Positions 27,202-36,593 of a DNA stretch of 64,000 nt are shown piece after piece. Positions within the stretch are counted from its first letter, which is position 1. Every line of letters starts with the position of its first letter. The stretch comes from an uncultured Pseudomonadota bacterium (lineage in GTDB: Bacteria > Pseudomonadota > Gammaproteobacteria > Burkholderiales > Rhodocyclaceae): the NCBI GenBank assembly GCA_946479855.1, contig CAMLHL010000001.1, positions 1 to 64,000 on the forward strand, given 5' to 3'. Position numbers and translations under genes: made by a program. The notes under the pieces are model-generated. The model saw only the letters and a program-made list of their open reading frames with translations. It was not told where the DNA came from and did not search any database.

Positions 27202-29312
27202 GCGGCCTCCTTTTCCCGGAGATCGGACTCTGTGCGAATCACAAACAAAGGGAGCGTTACGGTGATGCGAGTTCCTTTGTCGGGTTCGCTATCGACTGTC
27301 ATTTCCCCCCCTAATTCGCGGATATATTGTGCACTTTCAAATGCACCAATGCCCATCCCCGCCTCCTTGGTGCTCTGGAATGGCTTGAACAGTCGGTCCC
27401 TGATGAATTCCTTGGTCATGCCGTGCCCAGTGTCCCCCACTTCGATGGCCGCCTTGTCGTTCCGGCGCTCGACTATGACCCAGACTTTGCCGTTGGGGGC
27501 AGAAGCGTCCAGCGCATTTTGCACCAGATGTCCGATGACTCTTTCAAGCCTTTCATCGTGGCCGCGAGCGACCAGTCGATCTTGAATATTTATGTCAATC
27601 GACCTTCCCTGGTTCATTTTGTCTTTTTGAATGCGTTGAATGACATCGCCAAGATTAACACCGCAGACCCCACCCGGCGGTGTCGCCCCTTCACGTAACT
27701 GCATCATCAGTTGCCTCATACGTTCGACGGCATGGTCTACGGTCATCAGCATATCTTGCTGGAATTCTGGGTTGTCGCGATGACGCTCGGCGTTTTTCAG
27801 CATAAGTGATAGTTGTGTCACGATATTTTTGAGGTCGTGCACGACAAAGGCTGACATCTTATTGAATGCGTCAAATTTGCGAACCTCAAGCAAGGCTTCT
27901 GTTGCCTGCATCTTGGCCAGAAAGCTTGCCGCCTGGCAACCTGCGGTCCGCAATAGGTCATTGACTTCCCAATTGACATTGAGTGGGGTTCGGGAACTTG
28001 CGAGGATGACAAAGCCGTGCATTTCGCTGCCGGCCATCAAGGGAACGATAAGCCACGCATTCGGAAGTGTGGAAAGCCAGTCAGGTATTTCGAAGCCGTT
28101 ATAGCGAGCGGGGAAGCAACGGTATTCTTCCAGATTGATAACCCAGCCGCTGGCAAGCAGAAATCGGCAGAGTGGGGAATCGAGTTGTTCTTCGATCAGG
28201 CATTCTGGAAGATTCCAGCGTGCGCTTTGTCGATATGTTTCCTGGCCTGATTCTCGTAGCCATAGTGTGCCGGCAGGGCTTTCCACCATATTTGCCAGGC
28301 CGCGAATCACTTGTTGCCCCATCGATTGGGGGGAATCCTGGATGGTTAGGGTTTGGGTAAAGCGTAACCACTCCTCACGATAGTCGTAGCGGTAACGGAA
28401 AAAATGCTTGCCGACCAAAACTTTCATTTTGGCGCGCATTGATCCGGAAACCAGCAGGACACCTAAGAGAAGTGTGGCCGCAAAGACGAGTGCCAATTGG
28501 AATGCACGACCCCATTCGCCCCCGAAGTAGCGGACGTAGTAGCCAATTCCTGCCATAAATAACAGGTAGATCCCTGAAATTAGCAAAGTGACAGAATGAA
28601 ATGCTGCTTTCTGGGAAAGGCGAATCTTTGAGGTCCAATCTTTGCTACGTTCGGTGGCGAGCATTAGCAGCGGAATGGTCATCGCATGTACGAATCCACG
28701 GATGCTCAGGGCATCGCCATCAATGCGGTTGAACATCATTGCATCGGAGAATAAATAGACATCGAAGGCGAATTGAAAGAGCAATGCCAGACAGAGTGGT
28801 TTGATGTTCCAGCGTGAATCCTCGGCGACAGCTCTAAAGATTTGCTCAACCAGAATCATGCCAACCACTGCTTCAGCCAATCCATGGAAAATCAGTGTAC
28901 GCAACCATTCCTGAGGCAGAAGCCAAGCGGCAGCGAGGGCGAACTGAATCGATACACCGCTGGCGACCAGTAACCAGCAAGTTGCCGGTAACCATGTGGC
29001 GACTACTGGCTTGGCATTCGCCTCGCCGTTGCGGGGCGATAGAATGGATAGCATAAATGCATACCATGCGCCATATCGAGCTACATCAAGTAGTGATGCG
29101 GTAACAAATGTAAGTGGCTGATTATCTTGTAGGGCGAGTAGTGCTGTAAGAGCCCAAAGCGTGGAGAGTGCGGCTGCAACCACGATTCGCCGGGCACGGA
29201 CGCCTGCGCGCCAGTCGCTGCCAAATGAGAGAAGGTAGACTGACAGCGCCAAGTAACCAAAGGCGGCGACTCCAAAGCTCCAGGAAATGAGCGAGGCGTT
29301 TGTCAGATCCAT
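27198..29312 (-). CDS. prsK: XrtA/PEP-CTERM system sensor histidine kinase PrsK
   Basis: 704 residues. The N-terminal ~290 residues contain about eight membrane helices. A GAF-like segment follows, then the phospho-acceptor box FVVHDLKNIVTQ with His about residue 492, and a HATPase domain (VGHLVQNALDAS, EVGDTGHGMTKEFI, GMGIGAFESAQYI). It phosphorylates PrsR, encoded directly downstream with an ATGA overlap. The multi-span sensor suggests a membrane or lipid-linked signal. Confidence 0.94.
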   Translation of the reverse strand: MDLTNASLISWSFGVAAFGYLALSVYLLSFGSDWRAGVRARRIVVAAALSTLWALTALLALQDNQPLTFVTASLLDVARYGAWYAFMLSILSPRNGEANAKPVVATWLPATCWLLVASGVSIQFALAAAWLLPQEWLRTLIFHGLAEAVVGMILVEQIFRAVAEDSRWNIKPLCLALLFQFAFDVYLFSDAMMFNRIDGDALSIRGFVHAMTIPLLMLATERSKDWTSKIRLSQKAAFHSVTLLISGIYLLFMAGIGYYVRYFGGEWGRAFQLALVFAATLLLGVLLVSGSMRAKMKVLVGKHFFRYRYDYREEWLRFTQTLTIQDSPQSMGQQVIRGLANMVESPAGTLWLRESGQETYRQSARWNLPECLIEEQLDSPLCRFLLASGWVINLEEYRCFPARYNGFEIPDWLSTLPNAWLIVPLMAGSEMHGFVILASSRTPLNVNWEVNDLLRTAGCQAASFLAKMQATEALLEVRKFDAFNKMSAFVVHDLKNIVTQLSLMLKNAERHRDNPEFQQDMLMTVDHAVERMRQLMMQLREGATPPGGVCGVNLGDVIQRIQKDKMNQGRSIDINIQDRLVARGHDERLERVIGHLVQNALDASAPNGKVWVIVERRNDKAAIEVGDTGHGMTKEFIRDRLFKPFQSTKEAGMGIGAFESAQYIRELGGEMTVDSEPDKGTRITVTLPLFVIRTESDLREKEAA

Positions 29313-29357
29313 CTGATGGGCTTCTTAATCCACGGATCACCGTGGCACTGTGTGAAT

Positions 29358-30740
29358 TTAATGGGCGCCCTTGCCGGTCAATACAACACCGACTGTTTCA
29401 AACAGGACCACGATATCCAGAAAAAGGGAATGATTTTTTACGTAATAGAGGTCGTACTGCAGTTTCTCAGCGGAATCTTCAACGGTTGCGCCATAGTGAT
29501 ACCTTACCTGTGCCCAGCCGGTGACGCCTGGTTTTACGCTGTGCCGTACAGCATAAAATGGAATTTCTTTGGTCAGCTGGTCGACAAAGAAAGGACGTTC
29601 TGGGCGAGGGCCGACCAGACTCATGTCGCCTTTCAGCACGCTGAACAGTTGCGGTAGTTCATCGATGCGAAGCTTGCGGATAATCTGGCCGATACGGGTG
29701 ACGCGATCGTCCTGCGCCTGGGCCCAGATCGGTTTTCCGTCCTTTTCCGCATCACGCCGCATACTGCGGAATTTGATGACGTTGAACAGACGACCATTTA
29801 GGCCAACGCGCTCTTGCCGGTAAAGCAAAGGAAAGCCGTCTTCAAGAACGATCAGGATGGCGGCCATGATCATGATCGGCAGGGACAGGATGATCAGAAC
29901 GCTGGCACAAACGATATCGAATAGGCGTTTGATAACAGTCCGAAATGCTCCTTGGCAGAAGCCATCACCAAAAATGAGCCACCCGGCGTAAAGCGAGTCA
30001 AGCCGAATCTGGCCCAGGGTTTGCTCAAAGTGGCTGGCGAGATCCAGCACACGAATTCCCTGTAGCTTGCAATCAAGCAATTCACGCAGAGGCATGGATC
30101 CTCCCCGGCGTTCGCTAAGCGCCACAACGATTTCATCTGCTTTCAGATTGCGGGCAGTATCCGTTAACGAACGCTCTCGGCTGAGGATCATGCTAGGCGA
30201 TACCTGTGGCTGATCCTCGTTGATTCCGGGGAAGAAGCCAATAATCTCCGCCGAAGGATCTGAGTGCTCAAGGGCGCGCTTTACGGCGACCGACTGGTAT
30301 CCTGTTCCGAAAACAAGGATACGTCGCCGTAGCATCTTGGCGGTTGGAGCATGGGTTGCGCCCACTCGGGTTACCAGCATACCAAACACAGCAGACATTG
30401 CGGAAAGATGGATCAAATCCCGGTTGACCGCTGCAATCGGGAGTAGGGCGTAGATGGCATACGCAACAGGAATGGCTAGGTAAACGGAAAGCACGGCACG
30501 GGCACGAGTGTCCGTAACCAGACGATTGGAAGTGCGCTGGGAAAGACCCAACAGCGCATTGATGGAGAGCATCGCGACAGCAAACAGGAAGGCATAGACG
30601 ACCACCTGCTTCAGGTTGACCGGAAGCCCGCTGTCGACCCACATCAGTGTGATAATCAGGCTGACAATTAGAAATGAAAAGTCAAAAAGCATCCCGGCGA
30701 TGCTGCGCCAGGTAAACCAGTGGTTAAACAGCCTGATCAT
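29358..30740 (-). CDS. XrtA/PEP-CTERM polyprenyl-phosphate sugar phosphotransferase (TIGR03013-type, EpsB-like)
   Basis: 460 residues. Four N-terminal membrane helices are followed by a CoA-binding-like domain (RILVFGTGYQSVAVKRALEH). The C-terminal bacterial sugar transferase domain carries FNVIKFRSMRRDAEKDG, RIGQIIRKLRIDELPQL and DMSLVGPRPERPFFV, which are the catalytic and substrate motifs. It starts repeat-unit synthesis by moving sugar-1-phosphate onto undecaprenyl phosphate. It is the first gene of the prs operon, downstream of a 500-nt AT-rich gap. Confidence 0.94.
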   Translation of the reverse strand: MIRLFNHWFTWRSIAGMLFDFSFLIVSLIITLMWVDSGLPVNLKQVVVYAFLFAVAMLSINALLGLSQRTSNRLVTDTRARAVLSVYLAIPVAYAIYALLPIAAVNRDLIHLSAMSAVFGMLVTRVGATHAPTAKMLRRRILVFGTGYQSVAVKRALEHSDPSAEIIGFFPGINEDQPQVSPSMILSRERSLTDTARNLKADEIVVALSERRGGSMPLRELLDCKLQGIRVLDLASHFEQTLGQIRLDSLYAGWLIFGDGFCQGAFRTVIKRLFDIVCASVLIILSLPIMIMAAILIVLEDGFPLLYRQERVGLNGRLFNVIKFRSMRRDAEKDGKPIWAQAQDDRVTRIGQIIRKLRIDELPQLFSVLKGDMSLVGPRPERPFFVDQLTKEIPFYAVRHSVKPGVTGWAQVRYHYGATVEDSAEKLQYDLYYVKNHSLFLDIVVLFETVGVVLTGKGAH

Positions 30741-31242
30741 GATGCTATCGCTCCATCCGAACGTTGATGCTGATGATTGAGTCGGGCAAAGACAACATCA
30801 TTTTCCCCCAAATTTTCTCTTTGCCAAGCACATCCTCAATTTTTTGCTTGGGCTTCGTGGGCAAAATTAACCTCATACACAATGTAAACGTTATTCATTT
30901 CAACATATCTTGCATGTGCACTATTTCACATTGACTACGAATCAACATAATGAGTTTTAGCCATGAAAGAAGCTGGAATTGCGATTTTAATTTTCTACCA
31001 TTGATAAATATTCGCCATGTGGCAAAAACGACAAATAAATTACCGATGATAATTAATTATTAACAAATATGTTAATTTGCTATCGACTTCGAATAGTTAA
31101 TTAGCACATATGCATCAGTACTATTCTAACGAATTGCTGAACTGGGCGCCTTATCACCAACGGCATGGCTGATCTTCCCTGAGGCTGGGTAGAGTTGAAT
31201 CCTGGCGGAATCGTGGCATGGGTCTAAGCCTCTGGAGCGGAC
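30741..31242. promoter_or_regulatory. AT-rich 502-nt intergenic region upstream of the sugar transferase
   Basis: No gene is seen on either strand. The central part (about 30880-31130) is far more AT-rich than the rest of the window. It holds an inverted repeat ATTAACA-AATA-TGTTAAT at 31059-31076 and a GCCA-TG-TGGC palindrome near 31014-31023. No convincing sigma-54 site pointing at the sugar transferase was found. It probably carries the promoter and operators of the epsB-prsKRT operon. Confidence 0.5.
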
Positions 31243-32487
31243 TTATACCAAAACTTCAATGACTGCAGGGTGCCCAAGAAAAAGCTGGGGGCTGGCGCTT
31301 GCGCCGTAAGCCCCGGATTGGAAGACAACGAAAAAGTCCCCGGGGTCGGCTGTTGCCAAGGTCATTTTATCGGCCAGCGTATCGAGTGGCGTGCAAAGCG
31401 GACCGACAACCGTTGCGGTTTCAACAGTCGCTGAGTTCATCTTGTTGCCGATCGCCACCGGATAGTTCTTGCGAATGACTTGCCCAAAGTTCCCCGATGC
31501 AGACAGGTGGTGGTTTAAACCCCCGTCGACGATCAAGAAGGTCTGTCCGCGAGAAATTTTACGGTCGACAATTCTGGTGACGTAAATTCCAGCCTCGCCT
31601 ACCAGATAGCGGCCGAGTTCTATGACGAGAGAAGCGCCGGGGAAATCATGCTTGGCGCGATCGGCGAGTTGGCTGAGATTGTCTCCAATGGGGGACAGAT
31701 CGAGCTGTCGCTCGCCCGGGAAGTAGGGGATGCCGAATCCTCCGCCGAGATTGAGAAAACGTACTGGCGCTGGTGAATGCTGCGACAGTCTGACCGCCAA
31801 TTCATAGGATTTCTGTTGGGTTTCGCAAATAGATTCCGCCTTGAGATTTTGCGAGCCCGCAAACACGTGGAATCCTTCGAATGCCAGTTCTTTCTTGCTC
31901 ATACGGTCCAATAGTTCCGGAACCCGTTCGGCATCGACGCCAAATTGTTTGGAACCGCCACCCATTTTCATACCGGCGCTTTTTAGCTCGAAGTCAGGGT
32001 TGATGCGCACGGATACCCGGGCTGGCAGGCCGAGTTCGCGCGACATGTCAGCGAGAAGGTCGACCTCACGAAATGACTCGACATTGATCAGAACGCCGGC
32101 CGCTACCGCTTGCCTTAATTCGATTTCCCGCTTTCCCGGGCCTGTAAAACTGATTCCATGTGGATCAGCGCCAGCATCAAGCGCCACCTTCATTTCCCAG
32201 GCCGATGCGACATCGATACCATCGACCAAAGTAGCCATTAGCCCGACCAAGGCAGGCATCGGGTTGGCCTTCATGGCGAAATGCAACTTGATATTTTGGG
32301 GAAGGGCAGCCCGTAATTTGGTAACGCGGGACCGTAACAACCCCCGGTCATAGGCATAAAACGGTGTTTGTCCGACTCTTTCGGCCAAGCGTGCAAGCGG
32401 CAAGCCGCCAATGATCAATTGATCGCCTGCCACATCAAATTGAGCCATCGTCTCGTGGGTCGGGGCTGAGGTGCTTGACGTGCTCAT
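31243..32487 (-). CDS. PLP-dependent decarboxylase, exosortase A system-associated
   Basis: 414 residues, fold-type III like diaminopimelate and ornithine decarboxylases. The PLP lysine is K73 in HFAMKANPMPAL. GTGKREIE-like (SFTGPGKREIELRQA), FLNLGGGFGIPY and VIELGRYLVGEAGIYV follow. ATG at 32487 has AGGA upstream and lies 23 nt after the ligase gene. Together with the acyl ligase it is a known pair in XrtA loci. It is thought to make a decarboxylated amino-acid-derived unit loaded on a carrier protein; the substrate is not known. Confidence 0.92.
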   Translation of the reverse strand: MSTSSTSAPTHETMAQFDVAGDQLIIGGLPLARLAERVGQTPFYAYDRGLLRSRVTKLRAALPQNIKLHFAMKANPMPALVGLMATLVDGIDVASAWEMKVALDAGADPHGISFTGPGKREIELRQAVAAGVLINVESFREVDLLADMSRELGLPARVSVRINPDFELKSAGMKMGGGSKQFGVDAERVPELLDRMSKKELAFEGFHVFAGSQNLKAESICETQQKSYELAVRLSQHSPAPVRFLNLGGGFGIPYFPGERQLDLSPIGDNLSQLADRAKHDFPGASLVIELGRYLVGEAGIYVTRIVDRKISRGQTFLIVDGGLNHHLSASGNFGQVIRKNYPVAIGNKMNSATVETATVVGPLCTPLDTLADKMTLATADPGDFFVVFQSGAYGASASPQLFLGHPAVIEVLV

Positions 32488-32510
32488 TCGAGATTCCTGG
32501 CAAATGGCTT

Positions 32511-34109
32511 TTATTGATTCTTCTGTTCGACCCATGCGGTCGACAGCGTTTTTCGGTCGATTTTCCCATTCGGGTTGCGGGGTAATGGCCCTTCGCGGAC
32601 GTCGATCCCAGCGGGCACCATATAGGCAGGCATGCGGGCTCGACATTCGGCGAGCAGGGCAGCCATGTCTACCGTCTCGCCTGCCGGGGGGGTGACAATG
32701 ACCTGTATTATCTGCCCCAGTCTGTCGTCATCAACCCCGAAGGCCACACATTCCCCAACCATCTTTGTGGCATAGAGCACTTCCTCGACCTCGGTTGGGC
32801 TAACGCGGTAGCCTGATGTTTTCATCATTTCGTCGCGACGGCCGATAAAGTAGAGGAATCCATCTTCATCCATGCGCACGGTATCCCCGGAGAATACGGC
32901 AATCTCCGGCAGGACCAGGCCGGACTCACGACCGGGGGCATGTGCCGGCAGGGGTTTGTAGCGTTCAGCCGTTTTTTCAATATCGTTCCAGTAGCCCATG
33001 CCGACCAATGCACCGCGGTGTACCAGCTCTCCAGGTTCGTTGGCGGTGCAAGGTGTTCCATCTTCACGCAAGACAAGAATCTCGGCATTCGGAATCGCTT
33101 TGCCAATCGAATCCGGCCTGCGGTCGACCTCGTCCGGGGGCAAAAAAGTCGAGCGGAAAGCTTCTGTTAGACCGTACATCAGGAACGGCTTTGTCTTTGG
33201 CAGGCGCTGGCGTAGCGCCATCAGTGTTTCGCGTGGCATCCTGCCGCCGGTGTTAGCAAAATAACGCAGGTGCTCGGTGATCGTGGCGGGCCATTCCAGC
33301 TGGGTCAATTGCAGGTATAGGGGGGGGACGGCGGTCAATCCAGTCACTTTCTCGCGTTCCAATGCCCGGATGACGTCACGGGGGAGCAGATAGTTGAGCA
33401 AGACCACCCGGGCGCCAGCATGAAAAGCAGTCGTTAATTGGCTGAAACCGGCGTCAAAGGAAAGGGGGAGGGCGGCAAGAAGGGTGTCTTCCGGACAGTT
33501 TTGGAGGTAGCTCGCCACACTTTTCGCTCCGGCCATCATGTTCCGGTGGGAAAGCACGACTCCCTTTGGTTTGCCGGTGCTCCCCGAAGTGTACAGAATG
33601 CCCAGCATGTCGGTGTCGATGATTCGATGCCCGGTCGCTGCCGTCTGACTGAGCATATCGTCCCAATTACATAGGTTGAGCGGGGAGCAACTGACTATCG
33701 CCTCGGCGGAATCGGTCAGTACGACGTGCCGAAGGTCATGGCATGCTGGTAGGGTTTCTCGCAATAACTCCAAACGTTCTGGCGAAGTTACTAATACACG
33801 GACATTGCAGTCGCGCAGAATGTAGCCGACCTGTTCCGGCTTGAGTAATGGATTGATCGGTACGAAAACGCCACCGGCTGCTGGAGCCCCGAAGCTGGCA
33901 ATGACTGTTTCGAAGCGCTTTTCAAGATAAATTGCAACCCGTTCTCCACGCTGGAGGCCAAGCGAAATGAGCCCAGAGGCCAAATTGCTGACCGACTGCT
34001 GTAGCTCGGCGTAATTCAGCGTGGCCTTGCCGTAGGTCAACGCCGGAGAGTTCGGGAAGCGATTGGCCGAGAAGTGAATCAGTTCGTGGAGGAGTGTCGA
34101 ATCAGTCAT
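32511..34109 (-). CDS. AMP-forming acyl-CoA/acyl-ACP ligase, exosortase A system-associated
   Basis: 532 residues of the ANL superfamily. The P-loop is LYTSGSTGKPKGVVLSHRN; PFLMYGLTEAFRST, FYFIGRRDEMMKTSGYR (hinge) and the C-terminal catalytic lysine in NPNGKIDRKTL are also present. It activates a carboxylate as the adenylate and probably loads it on one of the three carrier proteins encoded across the divergent promoter. ATG at 34109 is chosen from the domain start; the Shine-Dalgarno sequence is poor. Confidence 0.93.
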   Translation of the reverse strand: MTDSTLLHELIHFSANRFPNSPALTYGKATLNYAELQQSVSNLASGLISLGLQRGERVAIYLEKRFETVIASFGAPAAGGVFVPINPLLKPEQVGYILRDCNVRVLVTSPERLELLRETLPACHDLRHVVLTDSAEAIVSCSPLNLCNWDDMLSQTAATGHRIIDTDMLGILYTSGSTGKPKGVVLSHRNMMAGAKSVASYLQNCPEDTLLAALPLSFDAGFSQLTTAFHAGARVVLLNYLLPRDVIRALEREKVTGLTAVPPLYLQLTQLEWPATITEHLRYFANTGGRMPRETLMALRQRLPKTKPFLMYGLTEAFRSTFLPPDEVDRRPDSIGKAIPNAEILVLREDGTPCTANEPGELVHRGALVGMGYWNDIEKTAERYKPLPAHAPGRESGLVLPEIAVFSGDTVRMDEDGFLYFIGRRDEMMKTSGYRVSPTEVEEVLYATKMVGECVAFGVDDDRLGQIIQVIVTPPAGETVDMAALLAECRARMPAYMVPAGIDVREGPLPRNPNGKIDRKTLSTAWVEQKNQ

Positions 34110-34146
34110 GAGGGAGTTGGATTCAAGTGGTAAACTTTGGGTTGCC

Positions 34147-34164
34147 TGTACGATGACGTGTACA
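34147..34164. promoter_or_regulatory. Inverted repeat in the divergent ligase/ACP1 promoter region
   Basis: TGTAC-N8-GTACA, a perfect 5-bp dyad in the middle of the 135-nt gap between the divergent acyl ligase and ACP1 genes. The size and position suit a dimeric regulator controlling both directions. No clear -10/-35 pair could be fixed on either side. Confidence 0.4.
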
Positions 34165-34244
34165 TAGGCCAACGTCCTGTGAAGTATCTCACACCGATAA
34201 ATTTTGAGGCTTTGATAGAGTCAGTAGGTTGAAAAGACGAGGCG

Positions 34245-34511
34245 ATGCCGGTGGATTTTAAGCGGGATGTAAAGATATTGCTCGATGATGTCCTCCATTT
34301 GGGAGGGCGGGCGTTGGCCTTTGACGAGAATACGATTCTCCTCGGAAGCCTTCCTGAATTGGACTCCATGGCGGTCATCGCGCTCATCGCTGCTATTGAG
34401 GAGCGTTTTCGGTGCACTATCGATGACGATGAAATTGATAGCGCAGTATTCGCGACGGTGGGTTCTTTAACTCAGTTCGTGGGCTTGAAAACCGGATTGT
34501 TGGTCGCTTGA
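34245..34511 (+). CDS. Acyl carrier protein 1
   Basis: 88 residues, four-helix carrier fold with the phosphopantetheine serine S41 in LPELDSMAVIALI. It closely resembles ACP3 at 40627 (LPQLDSMAIVSLV), and both are of the type encoded beside the exosortase-A ligase. First gene of the long plus-strand operon, divergent from the ligase that may charge it. Confidence 0.88.
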   Translation: MPVDFKRDVKILLDDVLHLGGRALAFDENTILLGSLPELDSMAVIALIAAIEERFRCTIDDDEIDSAVFATVGSLTQFVGLKTGLLVA

Positions 34512-34590
34512 TGTGAGTTTTGATTTGGATGCTCTGTAGTTTTTCCGGTTATTGCAACGCTGCTTAGTGCGGCAGACTTTGGATGGGTAG

Positions 34591-36576
34591 ATGGAGATAT
34601 CCCCGATTTTTTCTGTCGATGCATTTGGTAAGCCAAGCATCGGAACAACCGCTAAAGAGTTGTTCTCCTATGGTTACTTGATCCGCCAAACGGAGAAACT
34701 GATACTCGACTTGTTCGGGCGTGGTTTGGTGTCGGGCACTACGCATACATGCCTGGGGCAGGAGCTTTGCCAGATGTCAGTGGTGCGGGCGCTTGGCCAT
34801 CCCGATGACTACGTTCTTTCAAATCACAGAAATCACGGGCATTTCCTGACTTATTCTGGTGATTTTTCCGGCCTGGTGTCTGAAATCATGGGGCGTGAGG
34901 GCGGGGTTTGCGGGGGGTATGGCGGCAGTCAGCACCTTGCCTTCCGTAACTTTCACAGCAATGGTGTTCAGGCGGGGATGACCGGTATAGGCGTGGGTTT
35001 GGCGGCAGCCCTGAAAGCGAAAGGTAGCCAAGGCATTGTCGCGGTCGTCATTGGCGATGGAACACTGGGTGAGGGGCTGCTTTACGAGAGCATGAATCTT
35101 GCCTCTATCTGGAATGCTCCGGTGCTGTTTGTTGTCGAGCACAACGGTATTGCCCAGACCACTTACACGCGAGAGACGATCGGTGGGGATATCGAGCTCC
35201 GAGGGAAAGCCTTTGGTCTTTCGACTTGGCATGTGAGCGATCGGGAGGAAGACTTTTCATTTCGGGTCGAAAGGGTGGTTTCGGAGCTTCGGAAAGCGGG
35301 CCGCCCCGGCATGCTAGTCATTGATACCGGTCGCCTGGGGCCGCACAGCAAGGGGGATGATCTGCGTGACCCGGCTGAACTCAAAACGCTCGCCGACAAA
35401 GATCCGCTCATGGCATTGGGCGCGACACTTCCTGCCGATCAGCTCGCGGCCATCAAGACCGCATGCAGCACTTTCCTTCGGGAAGTTGAGAATGTCGCCA
35501 TGCAATCTGCTCTGGCGACTTTTGATCCAGTACCGGAACACGTCTTCAAGCCTGCGCTGACGGTTGACTTCCCGATGTCGGAATCCGCCTCGCCTAACAT
35601 CCGGGCTGCGCTGAACGATGCTCTGCACAAGCTTCTTGAAAATGATCCAGATGTAATTCTTCTTGGTGAGGATCTCCACGATCCATACGGTGGTGCGTTC
35701 AAGGTAACCGCCGGCTTGTCCGAGAAGTTCAAGGGGCGGGTAATCTCGACGCCGATCAGCGAGGCCGGTATTACTGGCGCAGGTATCGGCTTGGCAATGG
35801 CCGGAAAAAAGCCGATCGTCGAAATCATGTTTGCCGATTTCCTGACGCTGTGCATGGATCAGATCTATAACCACGCAGTCAAGTTTCCCGGCATGTTCGC
35901 CGAGTCGACCGTACCGATCGTGATTCGAGCGCCTTGCGGTGGTCGGCGTGGCTATGGCCCGACACACAGTCAAAGCCTGGAAAATGTTTTTGTGTCAGTT
36001 CCGGGGTTGACCGTAGTCTTTGGTAGCCATCGCCACAACCTTGGCCAGTTGCTCATCGATGCGACGATTCGCTGGCCGAATCCGACCCTGTTCCTCGAGC
36101 ACAAGTTGCTCTACGGTGAGAAGCCCGATTCTGCTGCTTACGAAGAGATTTCTGCGGAGCCGGACGACATCGGAGCCGATCTGTTTCCAACGCTTCGAAG
36201 CGGCAGTGAAGATCCTGATGTAACTCTTTTGTCATACGGCGGGATGTTGCCGATAGCCGAAAAGGCGGCGCGCATTCTTGAAGAAGCCGAGGAGCTTTCT
36301 GTAGAAATCGTGGCACCGGCCCTGCTTGCACCATTGCCGCGTTTCTCTTTACTCAATGCCTTGCTGCATCGACCGCGGATTCTGGTTGTTGAAGAAGCTC
36401 ACCACCACTTTGGTTTTAGCGCCGAAGTACTCGCCATGCTTGCCGAAAATGGATATCAGGGCAAAGTGGCGCGGCTTGGAACCGCCCAGGTGCCTATCGC
36501 TTCGGCGCGTAGCATGGAAAGTGTGCAACTGCCAGACGAGGACGCAATCGTTGCGGCTGTAATGGACATTCTGTAG
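34591..36576 (+). CDS. Fused 2-oxoacid dehydrogenase E1 (alpha-beta), thiamine diphosphate-dependent
   Basis: 661 residues. The alpha half has SNHRNHGHFLTYSGD, GGYGGSQHLAF and the ThDP motif GDGTLGEG (155-162) ending EHN. The beta half, from about residue 340, has VILLGEDLHDPYGGAF, STPISEAGITGAGIGLAMAG and the transketolase C domain (VTLLSYGGMLP). Such E1s decarboxylate a 2-oxoacid and pass the acyl group to the lipoyl E2 encoded next. Pyruvate, acetoin and branched-chain oxoacid types are all possible. Its place among three ACP genes suggests it supplies a special acyl group rather than serving central metabolism. Confidence 0.9.
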   Translation: MEISPIFSVDAFGKPSIGTTAKELFSYGYLIRQTEKLILDLFGRGLVSGTTHTCLGQELCQMSVVRALGHPDDYVLSNHRNHGHFLTYSGDFSGLVSEIMGREGGVCGGYGGSQHLAFRNFHSNGVQAGMTGIGVGLAAALKAKGSQGIVAVVIGDGTLGEGLLYESMNLASIWNAPVLFVVEHNGIAQTTYTRETIGGDIELRGKAFGLSTWHVSDREEDFSFRVERVVSELRKAGRPGMLVIDTGRLGPHSKGDDLRDPAELKTLADKDPLMALGATLPADQLAAIKTACSTFLREVENVAMQSALATFDPVPEHVFKPALTVDFPMSESASPNIRAALNDALHKLLENDPDVILLGEDLHDPYGGAFKVTAGLSEKFKGRVISTPISEAGITGAGIGLAMAGKKPIVEIMFADFLTLCMDQIYNHAVKFPGMFAESTVPIVIRAPCGGRRGYGPTHSQSLENVFVSVPGLTVVFGSHRHNLGQLLIDATIRWPNPTLFLEHKLLYGEKPDSAAYEEISAEPDDIGADLFPTLRSGSEDPDVTLLSYGGMLPIAEKAARILEEAEELSVEIVAPALLAPLPRFSLLNALLHRPRILVVEEAHHHFGFSAEVLAMLAENGYQGKVARLGTAQVPIASARSMESVQLPDEDAIVAAVMDIL

Positions 36577-36593
36577 TGATCGGAAATTGAAAG

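Noticed and set aside
31203..31217. TGGCGGAATCGTGGC, a sigma-54-like spacing on the plus strand
   Set aside because: Points into the antisense of the decarboxylase with no plus-strand gene for 3 kb, and departs from consensus at the C/A and TT positions.
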